Shown one piece after another: positions 18,133 to 26,674 of a stretch of DNA of 34,434 nt (the first letter of the stretch is position 1; every line of letters begins with the position of its first letter). The notes beneath the pieces are model-generated. The model was not told the origin of the DNA. It saw only the letters and a list, made by a program, of their open reading frames with translations, and searched no databases. This DNA comes from Pseudoxanthomonas sp. (GTDB lineage: Bacteria > Pseudomonadota > Gammaproteobacteria > Xanthomonadales > Xanthomonadaceae), in assembly GCF_024710765.1 (NCBI RefSeq), contig NZ_JANJUE010000128.1, positions 1 to 34,434 of the forward strand, given 5' to 3'. A program made the translations under genes and the position numbers.

Positions 18133-18233
18133 GGAACTGCTCCCGGTTGAGATGGCACGCGGCGGGCCGCGCGCGGGGGTGAACAAAGGGGTCGAGCGAA
18201 AAGAGGGATACGACAGGGGTGAAACGGACCCCC

Positions 18234-18262
18234 ATTGTCGCGGTTTATGCAGTCCTGGGCAA
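18234..18262 (-). promoter_or_regulatory. Candidate sigma-70 promoter upstream of icd
   Basis: Reading leftwards, TTGCCC (18262-18257) and GACAAT (18239-18234) are separated by 17 bases, about 100 bases before the icd start. Each box matches the consensus at 4 of 6 positions. In GC-rich DNA this is suggestive only. Confidence 0.3.
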
Positions 18263-18357
18263 AACCCGGATCACCAGCCTCCGGCGTATGGATGCGGCGG
18301 CGCGCGGCCTGCCTTGTCCGTGGCGGCGGCGGCCCGGTGCGATAACCGCCGGTGTCC

Positions 18358-18390
18358 AAAAAAAAGCGGGCGCGATTCGCATCGCGCCCG
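18358..18390 (-). terminator. Rho-independent terminator of the Ig-like lipoprotein gene
   Basis: A perfect 10-base-pair stem (18367-18376 with 18381-18390) with a TCGC loop is followed, reading leftwards, by eight T residues (A at 18358-18365 on the + strand). It lies 33 bases after the stop of the minus-strand lipoprotein gene and separates it from icd. Confidence 0.93.
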
Positions 18391-18423
18391 AGCTTGCCCA
18401 CCAGGGTGGGAGAGAGGGTGGAA

Positions 18424-18909
18424 TTACTTGACTTCGATTTCCTGGGTCATGCCCACGGGCTGGCCATTCAAGGTCACGTCGACCTTGTACTTGCCGGCGG
18501 GCCAGGGATTGGCATTGGTGAATTCGATGTTGGTGGTGCCATCGCCATCGGCGGTGCGCTTGGTGCTCTGCTGTCCCGCGACCTGCCCGTCCTGGTAAGT
18601 CAGCTTGGCATCGATGGTGGCGTCGGCGGGAGCGCTCGCATCGGTCTTCACCGAAACGATGATCTTGTCCTTCGGGGTGAAGGTGGACACGGCGGCGACC
18701 GACTTGTCGGCGGCGGCGGTGTTGCCCACGGTCACGCCGGTGGCGCTTACGGCGGGCGCGGGTTCGACCGGGGCGGGCACCGGTGCCGGTGCCGGCTCGG
18801 TGGCGGCCGGCGGGGCGGCGACCGGTTCTTCCTTCTTCTTGCAGGCGGCCAGGGCCACGGTGCCGGCCAGCGCGATCATCAGGGCGTAGGAAATGCGGTT
18901 CTGCTTCAT
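18424..18909 (-). CDS. Lipoprotein with Pro/Ala linker and beta-sandwich domain
   Basis: This is a 161-residue lipoprotein. A signal sequence with lipobox LAAC (MKQNRISYALMIALAGTVALAAC) is followed by KKKEE, then a linker of Ala-Pro repeats (about residues 30-55). A C-terminal domain of about 100 residues has alternating strands (DKIIVSVKTDA, ATIDAKLTYQDG, NIEFTNANPWPAGKYKVDVTLNG). The 'WPAGKYKVDVTLNG' end is a common Ig-like pattern. Lys after the lipidated Cys rather than Asp fits outer-membrane sorting by the Lol rule. No enzyme motif is visible, so a structural or binding role in the envelope is the best guess. It has its own terminator and follows the LysM gene at a distance of 51 bases. 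Confidence 0.85.
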   Translation of the reverse strand: MKQNRISYALMIALAGTVALAACKKKEEPVAAPPAATEPAPAPVPAPVEPAPAVSATGVTVGNTAAADKSVAAVSTFTPKDKIIVSVKTDASAPADATIDAKLTYQDGQVAGQQSTKRTADGDGTTNIEFTNANPWPAGKYKVDVTLNGQPVGMTQEIEVK

Positions 18910-18960
18910 GGTGTCAGTCCTTGTGTCAGCCGTTGAATGGTCGGTGAGGTGAGCGGGCGC

Positions 18961-19260
18961 TCAGGCGATGCTGTCCTTGGGCGGCAGCTTGATCACCTGG
19001 CCGGGGAAGATCCGGTCCGGATCCTCGATGACATCGCGATTGGCCTCGAAGATGTGCTTCCAGGCATTGGCACTGCCGTAGTGCTCCTTCGCGATCTTGG
19101 AGAGCGTGTCGCCCTTCTCGATCGTGTAGCTCTGTTCGCCGACGGCTTCCTCGGTGCTGTCCACCTTCGCGGTGACACCGGAGAAGTCGGCCTTCTGTTG
19201 CTCGGTGGAATCCACCTTCGCAGTGACGCCCGAAAAATCCGCTTTCTTCTCGTTGCTCAT
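18961..19260 (-). CDS. Small LysM-domain protein with duplicated N-terminal module
   Basis: This is a 99-residue protein from ATG 19260 (a second in-frame ATG at 19266 is possible). Residues 6-20 and 23-37 are an identical 15-residue module (KADFSGVTAKVDSTE) repeated in tandem with a QQ spacer. Residues 45-93 form a LysM domain (YTIEKGDTLSKIAKEHYGSANAWKHIFEANRD...FPGQVIKLP) very like the C-terminal domain of E. coli Kbp/YgaU. The BON domain of Kbp is missing. There is no signal peptide, as in Kbp, which is a cytoplasmic K+-binding protein. LysM in secreted proteins binds peptidoglycan, so location decides function and is unsettled here. Confidence 0.88.
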   Translation of the reverse strand: MSNEKKADFSGVTAKVDSTEQQKADFSGVTAKVDSTEEAVGEQSYTIEKGDTLSKIAKEHYGSANAWKHIFEANRDVIEDPDRIFPGQVIKLPPKDSIA

Positions 19261-19367
19261 ACACAACCGTCCTTCCGTGCAGGATGTTGGGACGAGCTAG
19301 CCTTGCATGCGCCCTGTTAAGAAATCATGGGATTGGCGTGAAGGCCACGATGGCCTTCAGCCAGGGG

Positions 19368-20183
19368 CTACTGGCGGGGTTCGCGCCGCGCCGGAAGCGC
19401 GGTTACTCCCCGGCTCGCACGCCAGGGATTGATGTCCAGGCCACCGCGGCGGGTATAGCGCGCTTCCACCGACAGCCACTGCGGCGAGCAATGTGTCATC
19501 AAGTCACGATGGATGCGTTCGACGCATTGTTCGTGGAACTCGGCGTGATCGCGGAAGCCGATCAGGTAGCGCAGCAGCTCGGCGCGATCGATGCGCGGGC
19601 CCGCGTAGCGGATGAGGACCGTGGCCCAGTCGGGCTGGCCGGTGACCGGGCAGTTGGACTTGAGCAGGGCCGACACCAGGGTTTCCTCGACCAGGACGGT
19701 GCTGTCGATCAGCAGTCCTTCCGGTCGCGGTGGGCCGTAGTGATCGATCTCCACATCCAGATCGTCCAGCGACTCGCCTTCCACCACTTCCTGCATCGGC
19801 GGCAGTCCGAACGCCACCGTCACGTCGGCGCCCGCGCGCGCGGACAGATCGGTGCGGATGCATTCCAGCACCGCCGCATCGCTGTTGAAGCGGGTGGCGT
19901 TGAGCGAATTGAGGAACAGCTTGAGCGACTTGGATTCGATCAGGTTGGGCGAATCGCACGGCACGGTGAAGGTGGCGGTGGCGACCCGCGGCTTGCCGCG
20001 CGCGTCCAGCCAGCTCAGCTCATAGGCGTGCCAGCGGTCGTGGCCGTGGAAGGGCAGCGCATCGTCGGACACGCCGATTTCGCTGCGCGCCTGGTGGCGC
20101 GGAATCGGGAACAGCAGGCCGGGATCGTAGTGGTCCGGATAGGCGACTTCGCGCCCCAGCAGGGAGTCTTCGGGCTTGCTCAT
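19368..20183 (-). CDS. queF: NADPH-dependent 7-cyano-7-deazaguanine reductase QueF (long form)
   Basis: This enzyme reduces preQ0 to preQ1 in queuosine synthesis. At 271 residues it is the two-domain (tandem tunnel-fold) form found in gammaproteobacteria. Cys178 in [11 protein letters not shown] is the nucleophile that forms the thioimide, and Asp185, seven residues on, is the conserved acid. [13 protein letters not shown] (residues 83-95) is the typical substrate-binding block, and [15 protein letters not shown] lies in the C-terminal domain. The start at ATG 20183 is followed directly by MSKPEDS. The longer open frame upstream runs into the divergent inhibitor gene and is rejected. Genes upstream and downstream are unrelated to queuosine. 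Confidence 0.96.
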   Translation of the reverse strand: MSKPEDSLLGREVAYPDHYDPGLLFPIPRHQARSEIGVSDDALPFHGHDRWHAYELSWLDARGKPRVATATFTVPCDSPNLIESKSLKLFLNSLNATRFNSDAAVLECIRTDLSARAGADVTVAFGLPPMQEVVEGESLDDLDVEIDHYGPPRPEGLLIDSTVLVEETLVSALLKSNCPVTGQPDWATVLIRYAGPRIDRAELLRYLIGFRDHAEFHEQCVERIHRDLMTHCSPQWLSVEARYTRRGGLDINPWRASRGVTALPARREPRQ

Positions 20184-20235
20184 GCTGCTAGTGTATTCCG
20201 GCCCGCCTGTACGCCAGGCGTCACTGGAGAGCGTC

Positions 20236-20709
20236 ATGCGAAGCCTCGTGATGCGTTGCGCAAGCCTGGCCGTCGCCGGTGCGCTGGCCACGTCCTGTGC
20301 CTCGCCGCCGGTCGAACCGGCCGCGGCCGGCGCCGATGGTCCCGCGCCCGCGGCCGCCATGGCCGAAGTGCCGGCCGATGCTGGAACGCAAGTCCTGGAC
20401 GTGGGCGGCTTTCTCGACATCGCCCTGCCGGCCAACGCCAGCACCGGCTACGGATGGGAGCTGGTGGAAACCGGTGCGCCGGTCTTGCGACAAACCACGC
20501 CTCCCCCGTCGGCCCACGACGGTCCCGCGACGCCGCCGATGCCCGGCGCGGGCGGCACCGCGCGCTGGCGTTTCGTGGCCGAGCGACCGGGTACCGCCGA
20601 GGTGCGGCTGGTCTACCGCCGCGCCTGGGAAAAGGACGTGCCGCCGGCGCGCGAGGCGCGCTATCGGGTCACCGTGAGCGCGCCCCCGGCGCCTGCCGGC
20701 AAGGACTGA
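20236..20709 (+). CDS. Chagasin-family protease inhibitor, lipoprotein
   Basis: This is a 157-residue protein with a lipoprotein signal ([21 protein letters not shown], lipobox ATSC). A low-complexity Ala/Pro linker follows, then a C-terminal domain with the three marks of MEROPS I42 (chagasin) inhibitors of papain-like cysteine proteases. They are loop 1 [10 protein letters not shown], loop 2 [10 protein letters not shown], and a loop 3 related to RPW (YRRAWEKD). The start follows GGAGA by 5 bases. Such proteins may guard the periplasm against proteases of hosts or competitors, or check a self protease. No partner protease of the papain type is seen nearby. The gene is divergent from queF, and the M20 peptidase gene converges on its 3' end. 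Confidence 0.86.
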   Translation: MRSLVMRCASLAVAGALATSCASPPVEPAAAGADGPAPAAAMAEVPADAGTQVLDVGGFLDIALPANASTGYGWELVETGAPVLRQTTPPPSAHDGPATPPMPGAGGTARWRFVAERPGTAEVRLVYRRAWEKDVPPAREARYRVTVSAPPAPAGKD

Positions 20710-20744
20710 GTCCCGGTTCCCGCGACTGTGGCTGGCGTCCGTGC

Positions 20745-20771
20745 TCCGACCGGGAGGCAGGCCCGGTCGGA
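20745..20771. terminator. Perfect hairpin between convergent genes
   Basis: A 10-base-pair stem (20745-20754 with 20762-20771) with a 7-base loop lies between the convergent inhibitor and M20 peptidase genes. It has no T-tract, so it may end transcription weakly in both directions or simply protect 3' ends. Confidence 0.45.
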
Positions 20772-20811
20772 TGAGCGGAGGCAGATGCAGCGTTGGCGGT
20801 GCGCGGCGTGC

Positions 20812-22155
20812 TCAACCGGCCGACGCGGGCGCCGGCGTCCCGTTCAGATAATCCAGGGTCACCTGCAGCAGGGCGCGGAAGCCGATATCCAGCGCGCCTT
20901 CGTCGAGCAGGAACTTCGGCGAGTGGTTGCTGGGCGCGGTGGCCGGATCCACGTCCTTGCCGGTGGCGCCGACGAAGAAGAACATCGCCGGGGCCTTCTG
21001 TCCGTACAGCGAGAAATCCTCCGATCCCATCTGCAGCGGCGGTTCGAACACGTTGTCCACGCCGGCCACCGCGCGCAGGCTTGGCAGCATGCGCGCGGTC
21101 AGCGCGGGATCGTTGATGGTGGGCGGATTGCCGTCGTGGCTTTCGATGTTCACTTCCGCGCGCGCACCGTGCGCGGCACCCACGTGCTCGGACACGCTGG
21201 TCAGATCGGCGAAGATCTTCTGCCGCATGCCCTCGTCGAAGGTGCGGATGGTGCCCAGCACCTCCACGTCGTCGGGAATGATGTTGTAGCGGATGCCGCC
21301 CTTGATCGCGCCGAACGTCACCACCGCCGGCAGCCGCGAGATGTCGGTGCGGCGGCTGACGATCGTCTGCGCGGTGCCGATCAGATCGGCCATCGCGACG
21401 ATGGGATCGATGCCGCCCCACGGCCGCGAGCCATGGGTCTGGCGACCCACCATGCGGATGCTGAAGCGATCCGAGGCCGCCATCATCGGCCCTTGGCGCA
21501 CCGCGATGCGTCCCACCGGGATGTTCGCGAACACATGCAGACCAAACACCGCGTCGGGCTTGAATTCTTCGAACAGGCCCTGCTTGAGCATCAGCGACGC
21601 GCCGCCTTCCTCGCCGCTGGGCGGACCTTCCTCGGCCGGCTGGAACACCAGCAGCACCTCGCCGGGCAGATCCTTGCGCATCGCCACCAGCGCCTCGGCC
21701 ACGCCCATCAGGATGCTGGTGTGCGCGTCATGGCCGCAGGCGTGCATGACCCCCACGGTTTCGCCGCGATAGGTGGACGTGGCCTTGGAGGCGAACGGAA
21801 GACCGGTCTGCTCAGTGACGGGCAGCGCGTCCATGTCCGCGCGCAGCGCGACCCGCGGCCCCGGCTTGCCGCCCTTGATGACCGCGGTGACGCCATGGAA
21901 CGCCACCCCGGTCGTCGGCTGCAGGCCCAGTTTGCGCAGGTGCGCGGCGACCTGCGCGGCGGTGCGCTCCTCGCGGTTGGACAGTTCCGGGTGCTGGTGG
22001 AAATCGCGTCGCCAAGCAAGGACCTTGTCCTGCAGATCGTGCGCGGCGGTGGCCACTTCGGGGCGCTGGCCGGGCGCGGCCTGCTGCGCGTGGGCGGGGG
22101 GCGGCAGCGAGGCACAGAGCAACAACGGCACGGCATACAGGGCGAGGCGCATCAT
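20812..22155 (-). CDS. Exported M20 family metallopeptidase/amidohydrolase
   Basis: This is a 447-residue M20D-type hydrolase (IAA-amino acid hydrolase/hippurate hydrolase family) with a Sec signal peptide (MMRLALYAVPLLLCASLPPPAHA). The metal-binding block MHACGHDAHTSILMG is at residues 137-151. The catalytic and metal Glu pair lies in FQPAEEG (175-176). The dimerisation domain shows KGGIRYNIIPDDVEVLGTIRT. The late block MGSEDFSLYGQKAPAMFFFVG supplies the last metal ligand region, followed by SPKFLLDEGALDIG. The family removes acyl groups from amino acids or cleaves small peptides. A periplasmic location is inferred. It is convergent with the inhibitor gene and divergent from the YfcA gene. 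The substrate cannot be told. Confidence 0.93.
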   Translation of the reverse strand: MMRLALYAVPLLLCASLPPPAHAQQAAPGQRPEVATAAHDLQDKVLAWRRDFHQHPELSNREERTAAQVAAHLRKLGLQPTTGVAFHGVTAVIKGGKPGPRVALRADMDALPVTEQTGLPFASKATSTYRGETVGVMHACGHDAHTSILMGVAEALVAMRKDLPGEVLLVFQPAEEGPPSGEEGGASLMLKQGLFEEFKPDAVFGLHVFANIPVGRIAVRQGPMMAASDRFSIRMVGRQTHGSRPWGGIDPIVAMADLIGTAQTIVSRRTDISRLPAVVTFGAIKGGIRYNIIPDDVEVLGTIRTFDEGMRQKIFADLTSVSEHVGAAHGARAEVNIESHDGNPPTINDPALTARMLPSLRAVAGVDNVFEPPLQMGSEDFSLYGQKAPAMFFFVGATGKDVDPATAPSNHSPKFLLDEGALDIGFRALLQVTLDYLNGTPAPASAG

Positions 22156-22288
22156 CGGATTCCTGTTCGGGACGGGCCGATGCTACCCGGATCCCGGCGC
22201 CGCGCGGGGATGGCGACTATCATTGTCAGATGCGTTCCATGTGGCCCCTGGCCGTTCGAGACGCCATCCGCCACATCGCAAGCCGCCC

Positions 22289-23074
22289 ATGCACGACGTC
22301 GCCCTGCAGATCCTGTTGCTGCTGTTCCTCGCCGGCCTGCTGGCCGGTTTCATCGATTCCATCGCCGGCGGCGGCGGCATGATCACCATTCCGGCGATGC
22401 TGCTGGCGGGCATCCCGCCATTGCAGACGCTCGGCACCAACAAATTGCAATCGTTGTTCGGATCCGCCTCGGCCAGCTGGAGCTATGCGCGCCACGGCCA
22501 CGTGGATCTGCGCCAGCAGTGGCCGATGGCATCGATGGCGGCGCTGGGCGCGGTCGGCGGCGCGCTGCTGGCGACGGTGATGCCGGGCGACTGGCTGAAG
22601 GCCGCGCTGCCGTTCCTGCTGATCGCCATCGCGGTGTATTTCGGTCTCAAGCCGAACATCGGCGAGGTCGATCGGCATCGCCGCATGGGCGTGGCCGCGT
22701 TCGGTTTCGGCTTCGTGCCGCTGGTGGGTTTCTACGACGGCCTGTTCGGGCCGGGCACCGGCTCGTTCCTGATGCTGGGTTTCGTCAGCCTGGCCGGCTA
22801 CGGCATCCTCAAGGCGACCGCGCACACCAAGTTCCTCAACTTCGGTTCCAACGTCGGTGGCTTCGCGGTGTTCATCGCCACCGGCGCGGTGCTGTGGAAG
22901 GTCGGCCTGGCGATGGGCGCCGGCCAGTTCATCGGCGCGCAGCTGGGCTCGCGTTTCGCGATGAAGCAGGGCGCGAGGATCATCAAGCCGCTGCTGGTGA
23001 CGGTCTCCATCGCATTGGCCATCCGCCTGCTGGCGGATCCGGCGCATCCACTGCGCCAATGGCTGGGACTGTAG
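22289..23074 (+). CDS. yfcA: TauE/SafE family membrane protein, YfcA type
   Basis: This is an inner-membrane protein of 261 residues with about eight hydrophobic segments. The two family repeats are visible: AGFIDSIAGGGGMITIPAMLL near residue 20 and GFYDGLFGPGTGSFLMLGFV near 150. TNKLQSLFGSASASWSY and KATAHTKFLNFGSNVGGF are further matches to E. coli YfcA over the whole length. TauE/SafE proteins export or import small sulfonates, sulfite or organic acids. The substrate of YfcA is not known to me. ATG 22289 is chosen as the first start that precedes the first membrane helix without a polar extension. It is divergent from the M20 peptidase gene, with 133 bases between starts. Confidence 0.93.
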   Translation: MHDVALQILLLLFLAGLLAGFIDSIAGGGGMITIPAMLLAGIPPLQTLGTNKLQSLFGSASASWSYARHGHVDLRQQWPMASMAALGAVGGALLATVMPGDWLKAALPFLLIAIAVYFGLKPNIGEVDRHRRMGVAAFGFGFVPLVGFYDGLFGPGTGSFLMLGFVSLAGYGILKATAHTKFLNFGSNVGGFAVFIATGAVLWKVGLAMGAGQFIGAQLGSRFAMKQGARIIKPLLVTVSIALAIRLLADPAHPLRQWLGL

Positions 23075-23090
23075 TCGGCGGTGATCGCCA

Positions 23091-23114
23091 CGCGCCCGGC
23101 ATGGGCCGGACGCG
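23091..23114. terminator. Imperfect hairpin between convergent yfcA and aldo/keto reductase genes
   Basis: CGCGCCCGGC (23091-23100) and GCCGGACGCG (23105-23114) form a 10-base-pair stem with one mismatch around a 4-base loop. The stem sits between convergent gene ends. It lacks a T-tract, so the terminator role is a guess. Confidence 0.4.
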
Positions 23115-23133
23115 TGACGCGAGGCGATGAAAC

Positions 23134-24129
<996 letters not shown>

Positions 24130-24184
24130 CGGGAATTCCTTTGCGGGAGGGGGAGGCGCCGCGCGGGTGGGGACGATGGCGGCG

Positions 24185-24259
24185 GTGTGAAACACGATAG
24201 GGCTGGCGATTGCATGGATAAAGACGCAATATCCGAATCCTGTTTGAAGCCAGGCTTCA
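24185..24259. promoter_or_regulatory. Palindromes in the reductase-LysR divergent spacer
   Basis: Two perfect dyads are seen. GTGT-GAA-ACAC lies at 24185-24195 and TGAAGC-CAG-GCTTCA at 24245-24259. The second ends two bases before ATG 24262 of the LysR gene, so a bound regulator would block its translation start or promoter exit. They are candidate operators for the divergent pair. Confidence 0.4.
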
Positions 24260-24261
24260 CA

Positions 24262-25164
24262 ATGGCATCGCATCCCCTGCCGGCGGTCGTCGCCTTCGCC
24301 CGCGTCGCGCACCACGCCAGCTTCAGCCGCGCGGCGGCCGAACTGGACGTCAGTCCATCGGCGCTGTCGCAGACGGTGCGCGCGCTGGAAAGCCAGCTCG
24401 GCGTGCGCCTGTTCAACCGCACCACCCGCCGGGTCGCGCTGACCGAGCATGGCCAGCGCTTCCTGCAGCAGGTGGCGCCGGGCCTGCGCCAGATCGACGA
24501 GGCGTTCCGCGACATGGATTTCCTGCGCGATCGGCCTGCCGGGCATTTGCGCATCAACCTGCCGAACGTGGTGGCCGAGCGCATGATCGCGCCGCATCTG
24601 CCGGCGTTCATGGCGCGCTGGCCGGAGGTGCAGGTCGAGCTGTTCGTCGAACCGGCCCTGGCCGATCTGGTGGCCGGCGGCTTCGATGCCGGCATCCGCC
24701 TGGGCGAGTCACTGGCCCGGGAAATGGTGGCGTTGCCGATCGGGCCGATGCAGCGCCAGGCGATCGTGGCCACGCCCGGTTATTTCCAGCGCCATCCGAA
24801 ACCCGTCGAACCGGCCGACCTGGTCCATCACGAATGCGTGCGCTACCGGCGCAGCAATGGCCGCCTCATGGCGTGGGAATTCACCCGCGAAGGGCGCGAC
24901 TTCGAGGTGGAAGTGGGCGGTCGCCTGATCGTCAACGACAGCGACCTCGGCCTGGTGCTGGTGCGGCAGGGCCTTGCGATGTCGCAGGTGTTCGAGGCCC
25001 AGGTCGCGGCGGAGCTGCGCAGCGGCGAGCTGGTGCGGGTGCTGGAGGCCTGGCAGCAGCCGTTCGCCGGCTTCCACATCTATTACCCGGCGCGCGAACA
25101 CTTGCCGCCCAAGCTGCGGGTATTCGTCGACTACCTGCGCGAGGTGCTGCCGCCGCCGTCCTAG
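24262..25164 (+). CDS. LysR family regulator divergent from aldo/keto reductase
   Basis: This is a LysR-type regulator of 300 residues from ATG 24262 ([12 protein letters not shown]). An in-frame ATG at 24214 would add 16 residues without family support. The N-terminal winged helix reads [46 protein letters not shown]. The effector domain includes [34 protein letters not shown] and [20 protein letters not shown], as in the CrgA/DmlR-like branch. Divergent placement suggests it controls the aldo/keto reductase gene and itself. The ligand is unknown. It is convergent with purU, 9 bases apart. Confidence 0.94.
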   Translation: MASHPLPAVVAFARVAHHASFSRAAAELDVSPSALSQTVRALESQLGVRLFNRTTRRVALTEHGQRFLQQVAPGLRQIDEAFRDMDFLRDRPAGHLRINLPNVVAERMIAPHLPAFMARWPEVQVELFVEPALADLVAGGFDAGIRLGESLAREMVALPIGPMQRQAIVATPGYFQRHPKPVEPADLVHHECVRYRRSNGRLMAWEFTREGRDFEVEVGGRLIVNDSDLGLVLVRQGLAMSQVFEAQVAAELRSGELVRVLEAWQQPFAGFHIYYPAREHLPPKLRVFVDYLREVLPPPS

Positions 25165-25173
25165 CGGCGCGGA

Positions 25174-26025
25174 TCAGCGGAATACCACCGTGCGATGCCC
25201 GTTGAGCAGGATGCGATGCTCCACGTGCCGGCGCACCGCCCGCGACAACACCAGCGATTCGGTGTCGCTGCCGAGCCGGACCAGATCGCGCGGGGTCATC
25301 GCGTGATCCACCCGCGCGATGTCCTGCTCGATGATCGGGCCCTCGTCGAGATCGCGGGTCACGTAGTGCGCGGTCGCGCCGATGATCTTGACCCCGCGCT
25401 GGTACGCCTGGTGGTACGGGTGCGCGCCCTTGAAGCTGGGCAGGAAGCTGTGGTGGATGTTGATGGCGCGCCCGGCCAGCGCATCGCACAGGCCCGGCGA
25501 AAGGATCTGCATGTAGCGCGCCAGCACCACCAGATCCACCTGCGCCTGCTCGACCAGGTCCAGGATCCGGCGTTCCTGCACGGCGCGATTGCCGGCGTCG
25601 ACCGGCAGATGGTGGAACGGCACGCCATAGGAGGCGGCCAGCGGCGCGAAATCCCGGTGGTTCGATGCCACCGCCGCGATCTCCACCGGCAACTGCCGAC
25701 TGTGCGCGCGGAACAGCAGATCGTTGAGACAGTGGCCCTGCTTGCTGACCAGCACCAGCAGGCGCGCCTTGCGGCGGGCGTCGTGAATCCGCCAGCGCAT
25801 CGAGAACGCGTCGGCCAGGGTTTCGAAGCGCGCTTCCAGCGCCGGCAACGCCGCCGTGGACGGCAGGTCGAAATGCACGCGCAGGAAGAAGCGCCCGGAC
25901 TCCTCGTCGCCGAACTGCTGCGCATCGATGATGTTGCAGTCCGATTCGAACAGCAGCCCGGTGACCCGGTAGACGATGCCGGTGCGATCCGGGCAGGACA
26001 GGGTGAGGATGTGGTCGTGGCGCAT
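25174..26025 (-). CDS. purU: Formyltetrahydrofolate deformylase PurU
   Basis: This enzyme hydrolyses 10-formyl-THF to THF and formate, balancing one-carbon pools and feeding formate to PurT. It has 283 residues. An N-terminal ACT domain (LTLSCPDRTGIVYRVTGLLFESDCNIIDAQQFGD) is followed by a formyltransferase-fold catalytic domain (LVLVSKQGHCLNDLLFR, VASNHRDFAPLAASYGVPFHHLP, LVVLARYMQILSP). The active-site residues appear in INIHHSFLPSFKGAHPYHQA (Asn, His) and TRDLDEGPIIEQD (Asp). ATG 26025 is chosen because it gives the family N-terminus MRHDHILTLSCPDRTG. The open frame upstream lacks family sequence. The gene stands alone, followed 9 bases later by the convergent LysR gene. Confidence 0.97.
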   Translation of the reverse strand: MRHDHILTLSCPDRTGIVYRVTGLLFESDCNIIDAQQFGDEESGRFFLRVHFDLPSTAALPALEARFETLADAFSMRWRIHDARRKARLLVLVSKQGHCLNDLLFRAHSRQLPVEIAAVASNHRDFAPLAASYGVPFHHLPVDAGNRAVQERRILDLVEQAQVDLVVLARYMQILSPGLCDALAGRAINIHHSFLPSFKGAHPYHQAYQRGVKIIGATAHYVTRDLDEGPIIEQDIARVDHAMTPRDLVRLGSDTESLVLSRAVRRHVEHRILLNGHRTVVFR

Positions 26026-26095
26026 GCGGCGGCCGCGGGAGGGGGCGGGCCAGTGTAGGGCCGCGCTGCCCATGCGCGACACCATGCGTCGCCCG

Positions 26096-26608
26096 TCAGT
26101 CGGCGGCCATGCCCTGCCCGAGCTTGCGCAGCAAGCCGGCCAACTGCGCCTGTTCGTCGGCATCCAGTCCGGCTACCGCCCGGCGCGCCTGCTCGAACCG
26201 CAGCGCGATGGCGCGCTCGGCCAGCTTCACGCCCTTGGCGGTCAGCACCGCGAACAGGGACCGGCCGTCACCCGGATCCGGTTCGCGCCGGATCAGGCCG
26301 CGTGCCTGCAACCGGTTGAGGCAGGCGGTCATCGCCCCGGAAGTCAGCAGGACCGACTGGCGCAGTTCGGTCGGCGAGAGCCGAAAGGGGACACCGGAAC
26401 GGCGCAGGGTCGCCAGCAGATCCAGCTCGGTATAGCTGAGCTCCAGCGGTTTCAGGCACTCGTCGGCGCGGACCTCCAGCAGCCGGCCCAGGTGCAGGAC
26501 CCGGCCCGCCACCGCCATCGCGCCGGCATCCAGGTCGGGACGTTCGCGGCGCCAGTCCGCCAACAGCTGGTCGATCAGATCGGGAGGAGGAGCGGCGGGG
26601 GGCGTCAT
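26096..26608 (-). CDS. MarR family transcriptional regulator
   Basis: This is a 170-residue winged-helix regulator. The core is ELSYTELDLLATLRRSGVPFRLSPTELRQSVLLTSGAMTACLNRLQARGLIRREPDPGDGRSLFAVLTAKG, with the recognition helix near LTSGAMTACLNRL and the wing at DPGDGRS. The flanking helices would form the dimer. A perfect palindrome of MarR type begins 4 bases before its ATG, consistent with autorepression. The divergent exported hydrolase gene shares this spacer and is the likely second target. MarR proteins usually respond to small aromatic or oxidising compounds. The ligand here is unknown. Confidence 0.94.
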   Translation of the reverse strand: MTPPAAPPPDLIDQLLADWRRERPDLDAGAMAVAGRVLHLGRLLEVRADECLKPLELSYTELDLLATLRRSGVPFRLSPTELRQSVLLTSGAMTACLNRLQARGLIRREPDPGDGRSLFAVLTAKGVKLAERAIALRFEQARRAVAGLDADEQAQLAGLLRKLGQGMAAD

Positions 26609-26611
26609 GGA

Positions 26612-26633
26612 GATATCTTGACATAAAGATATC
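26612..26633. promoter_or_regulatory. MarR-type operator palindrome
   Basis: GATATCTT (26612-26619) and AAGATATC (26626-26633) form a perfect 8-base inverted repeat around GACATA. The AT-rich site stands out in GC-rich DNA. It lies between the marR start (26608) and the divergent hydrolase start (26675), and it resembles known MarR/OhrR-family sites built on ATCTTG-N-CAAGAT. A TTGACA overlaps it at 26618-26623, but no matching -10 box is seen at 17 bases. Confidence 0.75.
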
Positions 26634-26674
26634 TTCCGGGCGAGGCTGCGCTCCCCGCTGCCGGAATCCCGCCC

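Noticed and set aside
20728-23130. 800-codon + frame across the M20 peptidase and yfcA genes
   Set aside because: It crosses two real genes, one on each strand, in the wrong frame for yfcA. No protein-like pattern.
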